From the NCBI GenBank assembly GCA_000499405.2, contig HG738137.1:10642621-10706620 (forward strand): a stretch of 64,000 nt of DNA. Direction: 5' to 3'. Source of the DNA: Onchocerca volvulus. Taxonomy: Eukaryota > Nematoda > Chromadorea > Rhabditida > Onchocercidae. Below the pieces are notes generated by a model that was not told the DNA's origin, did not search any database, and saw only the letters and a list, made by a program, of their open reading frames with translations. A program made the position numbers and the translations under genes. Shown one piece after another: positions 26,201 through 40,125 of this stretch. Position 1 is the first letter of the stretch. The number at the start of each line of letters is the position of its first letter.

Positions 26201-29200
26201 TATAGATGAATATGGGAAGTACAGTCGATAATTTGGGGAATTTATTCAGAAATTTATTTTAAGTTTAGTAATTGATGAGGTTTGATAACTTATTGACTAA
26301 GTATTAATGGTAGGAAATAACGGTGAAGATTTGAGGGGTCAAATCGAGTTAATAGATTGCAGTGATCCAGAGGATACTTTATGGCCGTTAACATACTTTT
26401 TAATTTTCGTGGAGACAGCAACATGGGAGTGATTTAACATCAAAAAAATTTATAATTGAATTTGAATGAATTTAAATAAATTTTTATCATTTAAGTTAAG
26501 TTTGACAATTACAAGCAAAGAACAACTCTGTGAACAAGCAGATCTGGATTGGATTTGCAGATATTGCTAATTTTTAACAATATAAGACGGAGAGATTTAC
26601 ATGTTTTATCAATCCTCTAGACAATTCCTATGAAGCTCTATTAGCAGACTGGAGGATGAGAGAACAAAGATCATTGTGCCAAGATATGAATAAGTGATTT
26701 ATTTGACTGAGAATCGAAATTTCTATTATAAAAATATTTTGGTTATTCCATCGTATTTATAAAATATTTTTACTAACGATAACTTCACTTCGATATTCTA
26801 TATATATTTTTTTTTCAAATTTCAATGAAATGAAAGCTATTGTTTTTTCATTCCGGAAATTTTGGACAATTGGATTAGATCAGATATTTGTACATTATTG
26901 TATTCGATGATTTGTAGAGTTATTGGTGTGGTACAAATGATTAACAAAGCGGATGGTCCTTTTACAATGCACGATCAAAAATCCTTTGAAACATTTGCTG
27001 TATATTGTGGCCTAGCACTGCAACATGCTAAACTTTATAATCAGATAAGACGTTCCGAACAAGTAACCCATTATCAATTTATCAAAATTCCTAATACATT
27101 TACTAAATTGTCTAAGATTCATTTAACATATATATAGCCTGATGCTACTGATTATTAAGCTAAATATAAATTGATAAGAGGAATCAAATTGAACGAATTT
27201 ATATCAATAGCACCGATAATGTTAAAACATATCAATAATATTTCACTTCATAATTGTGCTGAAAAAAAAAAAAAAAAATGAGCAATAAACTACAATAAGA
27301 TGCTCTAGAAGTCTTCAGATTCAGAATGTGTTCTATCTTCAGATTCAGAAGATATTCTATCATTCTTACTGTAAGGAATCTTCGTCAAATAGCTAAGAAT
27401 TTTCTATCCAATTTGTTAGGAATATATATATTTGTGCATAAAATTAATCGTAATATATGCAGAAGTATCGGGTAGCATTAGAAGTATTGGCATATCATAG
27501 TGTATGCAATAAAGAGGAAGTAAAAAAGTTGAAAAGTGCCAAAATCGAAGATGACATCATAGAACTTGACAGGTTTGTGATTGCTTCCGTATTTAACATC
27601 CAGTTTTGATTTCTATGCAATAATTATTTGCTTATCAACAGGATCTTTAACAGTAAGATCAGTAGCATTTCCGCTTATCAATTCTTCAAACTACTTTTTC
27701 TTAGCCAAGTCGTTAAGCCAGGTCGAATCATTGCAATTAACGCATTCACATTTTCTGAAGCCCCGTCATTTGCTCTTTTTCGCCTGTTTTTTTGTAAATT
27801 TGTTACAAACTTAGAAGTTAGAATAAATAGGAAGAAAAGTAGAAATTCTTCAAAAAAAAAAGAATAAGAAGAAGAATAGGAAGAATGAAGAAAAAGTGTT
27901 GAAGATGACAAGTTTCAAGATGATTTTGCAGTTTCGAATTCGATGGATTTCAATTAACAGAGCTTGAGAAACCGCTTTATGCTGTTTATATGTTTCGAAC
28001 ATTGTTTAAAGGAAAATTGTAAGTTATCGTTTGTAAATCAATCGTGTGTATAATATTACTAATGACTATATTACAATTGGAAATGAAATAATCGATTATT
28101 CTTCATTTGCTAATAATGTTAATTTGAATGAATATTTACTTATAATTGAAAAAAAAAAAATGAAATGAAAGATTTCATACAAATTCTATCTAAATACTCC
28201 AGAATAAATCATTATTGGTGGAGAGTTGTAAATCAATTCTTTTGAGAAATTTAATTGATAAAATCGAATGAATTGATAAGACCAAGTGTTAAAATGTTAT
28301 AATATTTCAGCAATTATAACGAAGATGATTTGATCCGTTTCGTACTTACAGTACGCAAGAATTATCGCCAAGTACTGTATCATAATTGGACACATGGATG
28401 GACTGTAGCGCAAGGCATGTATTGCTTTCTACGAGCCAGTACAATTTTCACGCTAAAAGAAGTGCTTATTTTGATCATTTTGATATCTTATCAACTGATA
28501 AGCGAAAAAAAAAATCAAAATCTAATGAGTATTGTGATAAGAGAGCTATGAAATGTTTCAAGATTATCATGGAAAGAAGATAAAAATAATATTCTGAGAT
28601 AATATATATCATCTAGGGAATTCATAGTGACTACATCTCAAAACTCTGGAATTTGAATTTCACAAATTAATTTTTGAAATAAGCTTTGTTTGCATCATAT
28701 TATTATCATAACTTTTCTCACTATATAATCAAAATTACCAGAAATTTCTGCTTAAAATATCGGTTCAAGATTAACTCTTTCACGGATAGGATAGATACCA
28801 GAATTAGCTAAATTCTACTGATCGTAGAATTATGACATTTCATGCAATATCGCTTCTGATATTGAATGTAATCATTGTGATAACAAAAGAAATATATCAC
28901 ACTCCTAGGAATATTTCACAGTGATATCTTATCTGTTGATTAGTGTATGTATTAATGGTTCTATCTTGAAAAATTACAATGAAAAAGGTTCCGTCAATTC
29001 TTGGTAATTTCAATCGAAATCCAGAAATGTATTCGAATTAGTTCTTCATAATATCATCAAATTTATGAGTAAAATTTCTAAATTTAAAAATCCTCCATCT
29101 AAATCAACTGTAAATATTTTATGAAAGAATTTATTTTTACAGTCTCTTGCACTCTATGTGGCTTGTTTATGCCATGATCTTGATCATCGTGGCAAGAATA

Positions 29201-30782
29201 ATGCATATATGAAATTAATGAGCAGTCCGTTGGCATCAATTTATTCAACATCAGTAATGGAGCATCATCATTTCAATCAAAGTGTCATTATTTTACAACA
29301 GGTCAATCATCATTCCTTTCGTTTCTTTCACTTTTCAGTTATATGTGTGTGTAATAATTTTGATATAAAAAAATGTCATATGCAAGGTCACCTAACCTAC
29401 CATAGCGCATATTTCAGGTTGGACATAATATTTTGAAATCGTTCTCATCAGAAGAATACAAGGAAATATTGGGCATTATCAAGCATTGTATAATAGCCAC
29501 TGATTTAGCAAATTTTATTGATAATAAAAAGGAAATGGAAACAATTCTAGCTGACGGCATCTTCAGTTGGGATAATGCAGATCATCGGTAAGGAAATGAA
29601 TTGAACACTCAAGAATTAAGCATTTGCAGCTTTTTTTTTTTTTTCTTTTTTTTTTTTTTTTTCAAGTTCAAAGTATTTTTGACACGATAAATTAACAATC
29701 TTCAGATTATTCGCAAACAAATTGAAAATTGTGAAATGCTGAATAAAGACGCAAATATTTTCCGAAAAATCTTGAAAAATCATTCATCCTAATAGTTAAT
29801 TTTAGGCTTTTAATGGAAGCTATTTTGATGACTGGCTGCGATTTAATTGCGGCAGTGAAATCATGGCCTGTTCATACAAAAGCTGTAAAAATAATATTCG
29901 GGGAGTTTTATGAACAGGTTAGGGCTTTGCTTTTACTATCGTCTTCGGATCCACCAATTCAGCGTGAGAATTTGATCTGCTCTTGGATACTTCATAGTTT
30001 ATAAGCAGAAAAATTTCATGAGGAAAACTGATCATATCGCTTAATATAAGAGATATGATCTGAATGATGATCTAAGAAATGATTTGAAAAGCAATCTCCC
30101 TAAGTTTCGTTTTTTTTTTTTTTCTTGTGAACTTCAAACTTGAATATCTTGTCATTCTCTAAAATGCTCATCTTTAATTTAAATATACGGCTAATTAGCT
30201 GTGAAGTTTAATAAGAGAAGTAAGTTGATGTATTTTAAGGGTGCGTAGATTGCATCTGGTAATAAATGTTAGATGAAATAGCTAAAAATCTACAAATTGA
30301 ACATTCATCGATTCCGAGTTTTATACATGATGATTAGTCAATCACTGATGTTGGCCAAACAGTTCACCCATTCTGAAATGAAAGTTCATTTATTAAATCA
30401 GGGAGATGAGGAGCGGAAAAATGGACAAGAACCGATTGCAATGATGGATCGAGAGAAGGTAAACGAACTGCCACAAATGCAAGTAACTTTCATGAAATAT
30501 ATCTGCGTCCCGTGTTATGAGTTAATCGTTGCGACAATTCCTGAATGTCAACAATTGCTTGATCGTTGTTTGTGAGTATTTTCCGGCACTCTTTTAATTA
30601 TCATTCTCAAACAAATCATCATCTTTTCGTTGAAAGAAGAAAAAATTGAAGTGAAACAATAAATCAATAGGAAAGAAAACAGTGATATCACTGATAATAC
30701 AACGGTATTTTTTAGGTACAATATGAATAAATGGCAGGAATTGGCTGATGAGCAAAACAAAGAGGAAATTAAGCAAGACTAA
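23215..30782 (+). CDS. pde-5: 3',5'-cyclic nucleotide phosphodiesterase, GAF-GAF-catalytic, PDE10/PDE-5 type
   Basis: Hydrolyses cAMP and/or cGMP in the cytosol (family function). Plus exons: 23215-23385, 23705-23957, 24337-24431, 24719-24801, 24855-24906, 25194-25342, 25725-25886, 26918-27062, 27463-27572, 27932-28018, 28311-28461, 29143-29301, 29418-29587, 29806-29917, 30402-30571, 30716-30782, giving 711 aa. GAF-A is about residues 65-195 and GAF-B about 215-370, with a NKFDE-like [12 protein letters not shown]. The catalytic domain is about 430-700: HNWTHGW (first metal histidine near 460), [25 protein letters not shown], and the purine-binding glutamine in ELPQMQVTF. The segment [17 protein letters not shown] and the order of motifs fit PDE10A best. 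The start follows a TTTTGCAG acceptor. AATAAA is at 30996-31001. Compared with most PDEs, HNWRHAF is HNWTHGW and the last NKFDE residue is Gln. The symbol is by similarity. Confidence 0.88.
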
Positions 30783-31024
30783 CACTAACCACCGATCTTA
30801 CAAAAAATATTTGTATAATTGTTGAAGCCCAAAGATGTTAGCTGCTTCCAAAAAATACCCGAAACTTTTAGCGTAATGGAAATCGATGTTTCGTTAACAA
30901 TCGCTCCATCATGGTCATAGGTCAAAATGAGGATGCATAATAAACAAACAAATATTCATTTCTAGATATACTACTGTAACAAGTTCTTAACGATAAATAA
31001 AGATCATGCTGTCCAAAATCTACT

Positions 31025-31099
31025 TTACATATATGAATATATATTTATACATTTCAGATCTATTTTATTTATGTTACATATGTGAATATATATTTATAC
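31025..31099. repeat. Direct repeat of a 26-bp unit, 49-bp period
   Basis: 31025-31050 and 31074-31099 differ at one internal base by eye (TTACATATATGAATATATAT against TTACATATGTGAATATATAT). It lies just past the PDE poly(A) signal. Confidence 0.8.
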
Positions 31100-32101
31100 G
31101 TTTGTGAAATATGTTTAATTGATAACTTCATGATGATAAATTATCAATCAATCAATCAACCAATCAATCCACAAATTATAGACAAGCTGAATTGTTGGAA
31201 TGAAACAGCGGCAACAACAACAACAATATACTACTAATACTGTTAATTGTAACATTGATAAAAGATTTAAATTAACATACATTGGGTTTCACACTTAATG
31301 GAAATTAATTTTTAAGTGCTCTACCCGTCGATATGGATTAACAAAATAATGCATACCAAAGAGTGAAACAAAAGCCTAACATCTCAAACTATATCATTGT
31401 TCATCAAGCAAGTTGTTAACATCGAATATTAAACAAGAATAGAAAATATAATATCATTTTCAGTATCGTATAGATGACAAGGAAAAAAATAAGGCCCAAT
31501 ATAAAAACAAAGAATGACATATTATCTCGTCGTTTCATCAACTTACTTCATCAAGCAATTCATTTCTCCTTTTATCTAATTGCAGAATTGAAACTGACAC
31601 CTTACTTATCCAATTTGAAAGTAATTGGTATTGCTCACATATGGCAAATGTTTAATTATTTAATTTGATCGATTAGCAGATTAAATTTCCAAATAATTCT
31701 TCCCATTATGCTTATAAATTAAATTGTGGTTAACATATTCGAACATATTACTGCTGCTAAGCCTCTTTTGATAATTTAAATTCGATTTCTCTCAGCACTC
31801 ATCAACGATCTAAGGAATTGAACGGAGATAACCTAGTCATATCACATTAAATAAATTAAAAATGATGAAGAAAAAAGCATCATCAAACATTGCCACATTC
31901 TGAATAAAAATAAGAAAAAAAAAATGAAATTTAAAAACTTCCACGAATCTCACTGTTAAAAGCATAAAGTTTATTTGCTACTTTAGCCAATTCTCTTCTC
32001 ACAAATTACTTGAAGTAGTTTGATGATGAGATAAACAATCACACGGATAAATGACTTTATATAAATAAACGAGCATAGGGCTACCAATAAAATAGAGAAA
32101 A

Positions 32102-32139
32102 ATCAGATCTGATGATTCGATTCATCTGATCAGATGAAT
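32102..32139. repeat. Two adjacent perfect palindromes past the neurabin 3' end
   Basis: ATCAGATCTGAT at 32102-32113 and a 20-bp perfect palindrome at 32120-32139 (ATTCATCTGATCAGATGAAT). The two share CATCTGAT/ATCAGAT words, so alternative cross-pairing is possible. They sit about 40-80 bp beyond the minus-strand AATAAA of the neurabin gene. Confidence 0.8.
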
Positions 32140-32254
32140 TCAATGTATAAAATACAGAAGCAATGATGCCCTTCTGTTTATTTTGTGGAGATGAAGTTAC
32201 AGATGAAGGATTCATTTCACTTCTATGAAATGATATGTTGTTTTAACTTATCGA

Positions 32255-35200
32255 TCAATGCACTGGCGCAACTGTCCTTAACCTACTTTCCTTCTCGAGC
32301 TGTTTCCGCTCACGTTCAATTTTCGATTTAATAGCTTTAATCTTTTTCTTGATTACAGCACGATCAGAATGGTTCTGAATACCCATTGCCTGAAATAGAA
32401 AAAATTTTACGAGAAAAATTCTATATTCTGAAAATCATGTAATCCTGTAAGTGATCAAAGTCGAATTTTCAAAATTTGTTATTCCACAAGAAAGCATAAT
32501 TATCAGCACATTTTACCAGAAAATGTCAACAAACATGACTTCTCTTATTATTTTCGATGTTCTTTCCACATGCGAATGCTCATTAATTTTTTTAACGGCT
32601 TCCATAATAACTTCATTACGTAAAATTATTTTATTTTGAAAAATCTTGTTTCATAAAAAAAGAAATGCCAGCTATTTCTTAAATATTTTTGTGAAATTAA
32701 ATCCTAATCAAAAGTAATAAGCAGAAAGCAGCAGCAAATAATCATAACCATAAGAATGGCTACAATGAGAAATAATCTATTTTTGCTAGTGATAAACAAT
32801 TTCAAAATTGCCGTCTCTGATATTTCTTGAAAAAATAAAGTATTTCAAAAACAATTATCTTTAATTTACATTATTCCTTCAATTTAAGTTGGAAATTATC
32901 AAAAAACTTTTTTCATAATTCACGAACAATATAGCAATTTTCAATTTAAATTATGTTTAAATCAAACCTTCGTTATCAATTAAAACTGCAAATAATAACA
33001 GTTTTTCGATTTTAATTAAAAAATATTTCCATGGTTACAGTAAGAAAAATCCATGCTTGAAAATTAAAATCAAATAATTACGAAAAAACCTCGATATGAA
33101 TCGTACTAAATCTGAAGATTTAAAATATCGAAATCTTTGCTCGTTTAGAGATAAAATGATATCAACTTCAGGAATTTAAAAGGAAATGAAGAAGTCTAAA
33201 TAAAATAATCTCGACAGCACAATCTATTTCAAATTACATCGAAATTCCTTCATAAAAGTTGGTGCTCGAAAATACTGAGTTATTCATGAAATTCGATCAT
33301 ATTACCATTTATTATTTTATTCATATATATCAGAACTTTATAGTAGTGATAGGAGAATTTATTCTACGTGTTTGTTTTATAGAAAATCACGAGATATGTA
33401 TCTTAAATTTCACATTTTTTCTTCAATATTCAATGTTCTTCATTTTACAACGATTTGATAAAAGAGAGATGCAAAAGTTTTAAATATTATTGACAATTTT
33501 AAATACTATTGAGAAAACAACACTATTTTTAGAATGATTGATAGAAGTTACAAACGAAATATCATCCATCCAGATAAAAATGAATCGCATCATTACCATC
33601 AAGACCTACATAATTCTTTACATTTTTATGAAATTGACGTCATCTCAATTCTAGTGGCAGAGAGACTAAAATTTTCTAATTTCAGTTTGCGGAATCATGA
33701 TTTTTCCAACATAATGATCATATCTTTTCAAATTAAGATCACTTAAGTGATTTTTTTAGTCCATCAAATGAACAAATACTGAAGATGGATTTGCATAACG
33801 ATTGCAAATATTATTATGCTTAAGTTTGATAAAACAGAAGATATATTTCTTGTGAAATGGCTAGATATTACTTTCATTGCGAACATTTTCTTTTCTTTAG
33901 TCGAGAAAGTCTAATTTCCTAAGTGAAATCATGAATTGGTATTTTACCTTCAATTTGTTTCCATCCAAATCTAGGAACTTGGTACCATTGATCTGATTAA
34001 CAGTAAATTCAGGAATGTACTTGTCCAAACCCATTTGAATTAATAACTGACAAACATCATCGCATGTCCAATGTAATACCTGGAGCCCCTTAACATTTAT
34101 CAAATTTCATTGTATACATACTTGATTTCCCTATTCAGCATTAGTATTTTCGATTACTGTGGAACATGAACTTGTGAAACCTAACTTCCTTTTATTCTTC
34201 ACACTCTAGAGAAATCTACCGGCAGTGCTAATGTTAATGTATTCCTAAAGGCGTTAAAATTCCGGATCTATTCATTTTAATTTTCTTTTTCAATTTTCTC
34301 TCTGCAAGTTTTTATAAGCAATTGATTCTACGACATCTTTTTACTGTAATAACTAAAAAAGAAATATAAATCGAAAAAGAATTCTACTTTTCAATCTAAG
34401 TATAACTCATTTCGAATTTGATTTATAATATAAATACAAATGCAAATTTACCTGAATGGACTGAAAAGTATCGCGCCAGAATTCATGTTCCGCTGAAACT
34501 ACAATTCTGATTTAATTTTACCTGTCAGGGATCTAGATAACCTATCTCTTTCATATCATCATTTCATTCAATTTTTATCAATTTGACTAGAACTAATATT
34601 GATTTGTACAATTCACTTTTTGGAAGTTTCTTTTACGAAATTTTTTTTCTTTTCCTTTACGAAAAAAAAAAAAAAGAAAAAACTAAAGAGTTTGTAAAGT
34701 ACTTTTATATTTACAATAGCGATTTAAAGGTTAATGATGGATTCGACCCAAACAATGGACCACCAAAAAATTATATCTTCATATTTTAATCCATTTATTT
34801 GATTAGTAAATTATATATCAAATTCGCATTTTAATCCATTTCTTTGTCGAAAAATATTAACTTACTTGTAATATAACGTCTCCTTAGCGGGAATAATATT
34901 CTGCGATGAGCGAATTTATGAAGTACAGCCGGACTAGCTGGTTCCGAGATTCGTGGTATCGGGCTATCATGCGATGATTTCTGATCATCGGATGCATCAT
35001 CAGCAACACTTTCACAGGCACTTTCTGTACCATTAACACGACGATATGCTGATGTTGATGCTGACTTACTCGGCTGAAATGTTGAAATTATTCAAAGAGA
35101 GATACGATGCAAATATAAGATGGAAAGAGATATAAAAATGACTTCCTCGAAATCTTTTTTCTTGTCAATTCATTTTTTTTTTCCTATCAATAATCATTAA

Positions 35201-38200
35201 CAGAGCACTTTATACCTAAGATCTGAAACAAGGAGTATGAGAAATATTACCAAACTAGACGTCTTCATAGCAAGAATTTTGGCGGATTTTATAGAATCAT
35301 GATCCATTGGGCCTGTAGGTTTATACGCTAAAGCGGGACTAACATCTCGTGCTGCTAATTGCTCTTTCAGCTCCGACAATTCACCTTCGATCACAGTCGT
35401 GCGTCTAAAATGACTTTTCGGCTCACTCACACATTTCCTGGCAGATATGAGTATAAAGTACATTTTACATTTGACTTTTGTATACGACTATTGTTTAACC
35501 TTACCGAAGTGATAAAAAAAGAAAAATATTTAGGAAAGATAAGAATATACCTTTGTGCCATCTCATCCAATCTTCTTTCCAGTTCTTCGATCCGTTCCTT
35601 CAGCTGGCTCACCAGGGCACTATAGTGAGCATCCTTCTGGCGCAATTGGTCCACATGCGCTTCTTCACGTTCTAACAGTTCTTTTTCTCTGTAAATTAAA
35701 ATGAAATAAAATAAATGTGGGTAATAATATCGCCAATATTCCCAAAAATTATCACATATTGAATGAAATTTCTAGAATTTGTTGGAATGTAACTTCTCTT
35801 AAGATGAACTAGATTCATGTCTTACTTGCACTATCTTCACACTTTTTTTTCATTACTGGAGTTTCACATTTTGATGTTCTGCACTTAGTAACAACTTATA
35901 GAATTGCATATATGGGTTAATAATTGTTTACATCAAATTTACGAACCATTAAATCTAACACAACCAACCTTTCCTGGTAACTACGTAATAGCTGATTTGC
36001 TTGCTCATATTTACTTTCAAGCATGGTATAATGTGCCCTTGAACTTTCCAGAATCTCCTTCATTTGATCAGCCTTCTTCTGTGATTCAGTAAGCTCCACT
36101 TCAAGATCATCTATGCGTTTCTGTAACATCAAATATCTCATAATGTATAACTTTGTTTGATCGCAAGAAATAATAAGCATATTTTTATCAAACATTATTA
36201 AAACTATGTCGTCAGCATGGAATACGAGATGGGAAAATCAATACCCTTATTTTCCGTTCTTCCTTCAAGATTGGTTCTTCGCTATCATCACTATCGCCCT
36301 CATCCTCTTCCAACTCTTCCGCTTCTCGGAATCGATCTGCCTCTAAAGATTGCCTAATGAGCTGCGCAACTTCGCTCTCCTCCAAATTTTCTTCTCGACC
36401 TATTGTGAAGACTACCTGAAACAATAATCATCCCAAACGCATCCATTAAAATAGGATATTATTAAGTAAAATAGCATGAAGCATGAGAAAATGCTGACCT
36501 CGCTTCCGGTAGCTCGTAGAGTTTCAGCAGCGAAGATCTGGCTCACACCTACCAGACTAACTCCGTCGACACTTACAATCTGATCGCAAACCCGGATTTG
36601 ACCGTTACGATGAACCGCTCCACCAGGTGTTATACTCTTTACGAATATTCCCAACTTTTCTAAACCGGAATCAGCACCAACTCCCATACCAATGATGGAA
36701 ACCTGCATAGATAAATCTGATAAAATATGTGCCAATATAAAATTCAGACAAATTCCAATCTGAAAAAATTCACCAACAATAATCATACCCCTAGTCCTTC
36801 AGCGCCTTTCTTCAAATGTACATCGAATATTTGCATTTTATCAAGACGTCGTTCGAGTTCGTACTCAGCGCATGAAGCTACTGGATCAATCTCATCATTC
36901 CGACGATCATAATCCATGATACTATGCGTTGAGAAAACCTTAAAACTCATCATAAATGCTTGAATACACAAAAAAATATCCGCATATCAATATTCATATC
37001 ACTTATTCGTTCCCATTACTGTATTTATGAAATATGAAATTCGTTACTTTCAGAACTTCCCATAAATTTGATTCTTTCAAGAGCAAATGCTAGCCTTAAT
37101 CGGGGCAGTACTGAAAGAGACTTTTCGTCCCGCAACATCAAATTCAGGTGAAAGCCCTCGTATCACCTCTGTAACGCCCGGTAAATCGCCATTTGAATCA
37201 GTCCTCGTACCAGACGAGCATTCTTCCAATAGTAAATTAAAGCCAGTTGTGTTCTCGATATCAATGCCATTTCCCTGTAGCTGATTATCATCATCACTCT
37301 CCGGCTTACGACTTTTCACGAGCGCATATGTAGTGTGTTTCACTGTCTGTTCCTAAAAAATATTTTCGATAGTATACATCAAAATGTATCCATTAAATAT
37401 TCACTATTAATTAATTCCGAATGTATTTGCTTCGAAACTGATTTAAAAATACACTAATATATGTAGTTTATGTCGAGATTTCATTGAAAAACGGTACTGA
37501 TATTCAAGTTTACTGAATTTTAAGAATCAGTTTATATATTTCGATTCAGATTTTGATTTTGATTCCGATAAAATTTTGAAGAATAACAAATTATTAAATT
37601 ATTAGTTAATCAATAAGCAAATGTAATTCTTTTTCCTCATAAAGATTTTATATAAGAATTATCTTTTTTTTTTTTCACAAGCGTTCTTATGCCATATCAT
37701 AAATCCGCAGTTAGCAAGTAAACATTAACATTAGTAAACATGGTTATACGTCAGCTTAAAAGTTTAAATGCTGGTGAAACCTATTAAAAAAATAATAAAA
37801 AAAAAAACTAGATATTGACAAACGAGTAGATTCAATTTTATTAATTCATTAATGGATTCAATTTTTTTTACCAATGAGCAAATCTTTTCATCTGATTTGT
37901 TTACCAAATAGTATTAAAAGCAAACAGCTATTTTTTTACCTTATCATTTTCATCCTGTGCTACTGCACTAATTGCATCAGAATTTTCAATACTATCATTA
38001 TCAGAAGTCCCATTCATAGCTAGGCCTTCCAGTCCACCGAATCGTCGTTTATAGAATGAAGGATCACGCCAATAAGGTTCATAATTGGTCTTTTTGGTAA
38101 TTACTGAATCCAATGCAGACATTGGAGAACTGTAAAGTAATATTTAAAGTGAGAAAATAAATAAATAAGAGCGATAGAAAATCAAATTCTAGAAAATAAA

Positions 38201-38397
38201 TAAGTAATAAATTAAAAGAAGGAATTAGATGGATGATTTGTTTTACCTCAAAGAGTCAACCCCGTTAATCCTTGTAGGTAGAACAGAATGTGTCGTAGAT
38301 AAACGATCCAAATCAGATACTAATTCCGAAAAGTTGTGCTTTACCTGAAATTTACCTTTAAATAAACAGTAGTTGTAATAGTAGATGTAATAATAAT

Positions 38398-38492
<95 letters not shown>

Positions 38493-40125
38493 GTAGCAGC
38501 AATAAGCTAGTTACAAGGTCATTTCATTTTTGAAAGAACAAAAGCGTTAGGAACGAATTGGTATCTGATTATCATATCATATCTGAATACTTATCATATC
38601 TGAGGCAATATAAAGAAAGTATAGTGGAAGCATTAAAGGGTTAATTGATGACCAAAACCAAAATGCAGTTGCATAAGCGGCGAGAAGAGAGGATGAAGTG
38701 CTGTGGAGATCATTAGTTTTTATATATGAATTGAAATAGCAACGAGAGGATGGCAATTTCGATTGCATATTCCTACTGGGAAGAATCAATAGTCAATCCT
38801 TCGTGATAGTCGCCCAAAAGTGAAAAAAAAAAAAGGGAAGCTCATCAAAAACTTGCTATCAATCATCAATGTCTATACAAGCTAGGATATAAACACCTGT
38901 TTCTTGCTTAACAAATCTGGAAGAATAATTCTCTATCATATTTGAGCAAAATTAACCGACAACTAATTTTTAAAACATAAAAGTGTGCAACTTTGGGAAA
39001 TATGGAGCTTTTCTGAATCCCCTTATTTAATCTGCTAAAGTGTTTAGTAATCAGTGTCACAGAAATCGTATTTCAGATTAACATCATCACATGTAATCTT
39101 AACGCATGCCATTCCAAAGCAATGTCCACAAAGTTCTAAGTTTTTTTATTAATAGCTTCAGATTAGAATAGTATTTATTAATAGAAAACACTGTATAAGC
39201 TGATTGAGGAGGATTAATGATAAAATGATTAGATTAATGGAGTAATTTGTCAGGGAGAAATAAGGTCAACTGTATTGTGAATGAATTGAACAACTGTCTC
39301 TACTTTTTCGATTCATCTCACTATTATCATTGAATAAATTAATTAATTATGGTCAAATAATAAGGAAATAAAAATTTCTTCTTTTTCCTATTTTCACCTC
39401 ATGATATTTGATCTCCTTTCCCGGAACAGGAAATGAAGATTGATATTCAAAATTTCTGAATAAGAATGATCCTGAATGAAATGGTACTGATTCAATGACA
39501 TATTTCAATCAATGTAAGTAAAATGAGAATTCATCCAATCAAAGTTCTCCTTCATGCCCTTCATTAGGATCTATACAACTTAGAAAGTTACTACATGAAC
39601 TTATCCTTAACACAGAAACCATCTGCTCATATTGGCACGAGAAGTAAGGCCAATGAACATATGGCCAATTTTTATTACTTAAAAAACTATCATTTACATT
39701 TTAAAAGGGCAACTCGCTAAAAAAATTTTTGAAAATTCGGATAATTTTGCGACTTTTTCATTTAAATTTTTTTAACTTTTTTATTCCGTTTCCAACATTT
39801 TCAAATATTTAAAAAACACAATCAGTCATAAACTACCATAAATTTCGGATTGCATCAATAAGAAAGAATGTCTATATGTTTCATTTACAAATATTCAAAT
39901 ATTTAATGTGATGAACAAAGAGTATGTAACCTGCGATAATGGTGATGTTGGACATTGAACGTTTGGTTTCGGCGGTAGAGGTGGAGGTGGTGGCCGAGAC
40001 ATCCGAGGTGAAAAATAGTAAGGTGATTGTTCACCTCGTTCCAATTGTTCGAAAAGCGCCTTGGTATGCGTGAACCTAGATCGTGCATCTTCGCATAAAT
40101 CCAGTTCTAGCGGTAATACTGACAT
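32255..40125 (-). CDS. nab-1: Neurabin/spinophilin: PP1- and actin-binding scaffold with PDZ, coiled coil and SAM
   Basis: Neurabins link F-actin to protein phosphatase 1 and organise synapses and polarity (family knowledge). Minus exons: 39931-40125, 38247-38344, 37940-38129, 37095-37352, 36789-36938, 36499-36702, 36245-36415, 35969-36120, 35551-35688, 35251-35404, 34866-35073, 34452-34492, 33948-34079, 32255-32389, giving 741 aa. Residues 15-30 ([14 protein letters not shown]) match the neurabin actin-binding stretch; [10 protein letters not shown] follows. The PP1 docking sequence [17 protein letters not shown] lies near 236-253, then [20 protein letters not shown]. The PDZ is about 285-375 ([39 protein letters not shown]). 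Coiled coil runs about 420-535 and SAM about 650-715 ([22 protein letters not shown]). The ATG follows a TTTCAG acceptor at 40221-40226, giving a 95-base leader without another ATG. Intron 4 uses a GC donor. An earlier 5' exon may exist at 42630-42728. Confidence 0.92.
38389..38493. repeat. (AAT)n microsatellite in neurabin intron 1 (39930-38345)
   Basis: About 33 TAA/AAT units with one interruption near 38401-38404, inside the 1.6-kb intron between the first two modelled coding exons. Confidence 0.95.

Larger units (their letters stand above)
30783..32254. other. Convergent 3' region between the PDE and neurabin genes
   Basis: Contains the PDE poly(A) signal (30996-31001), a duplicated 26-bp unit (31025-31050 and 31074-31099), the minus-strand neurabin poly(A) signal TTTATT at 32177-32182, and palindromes at 32102-32139. 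No gene was recognised. Confidence 0.6.
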
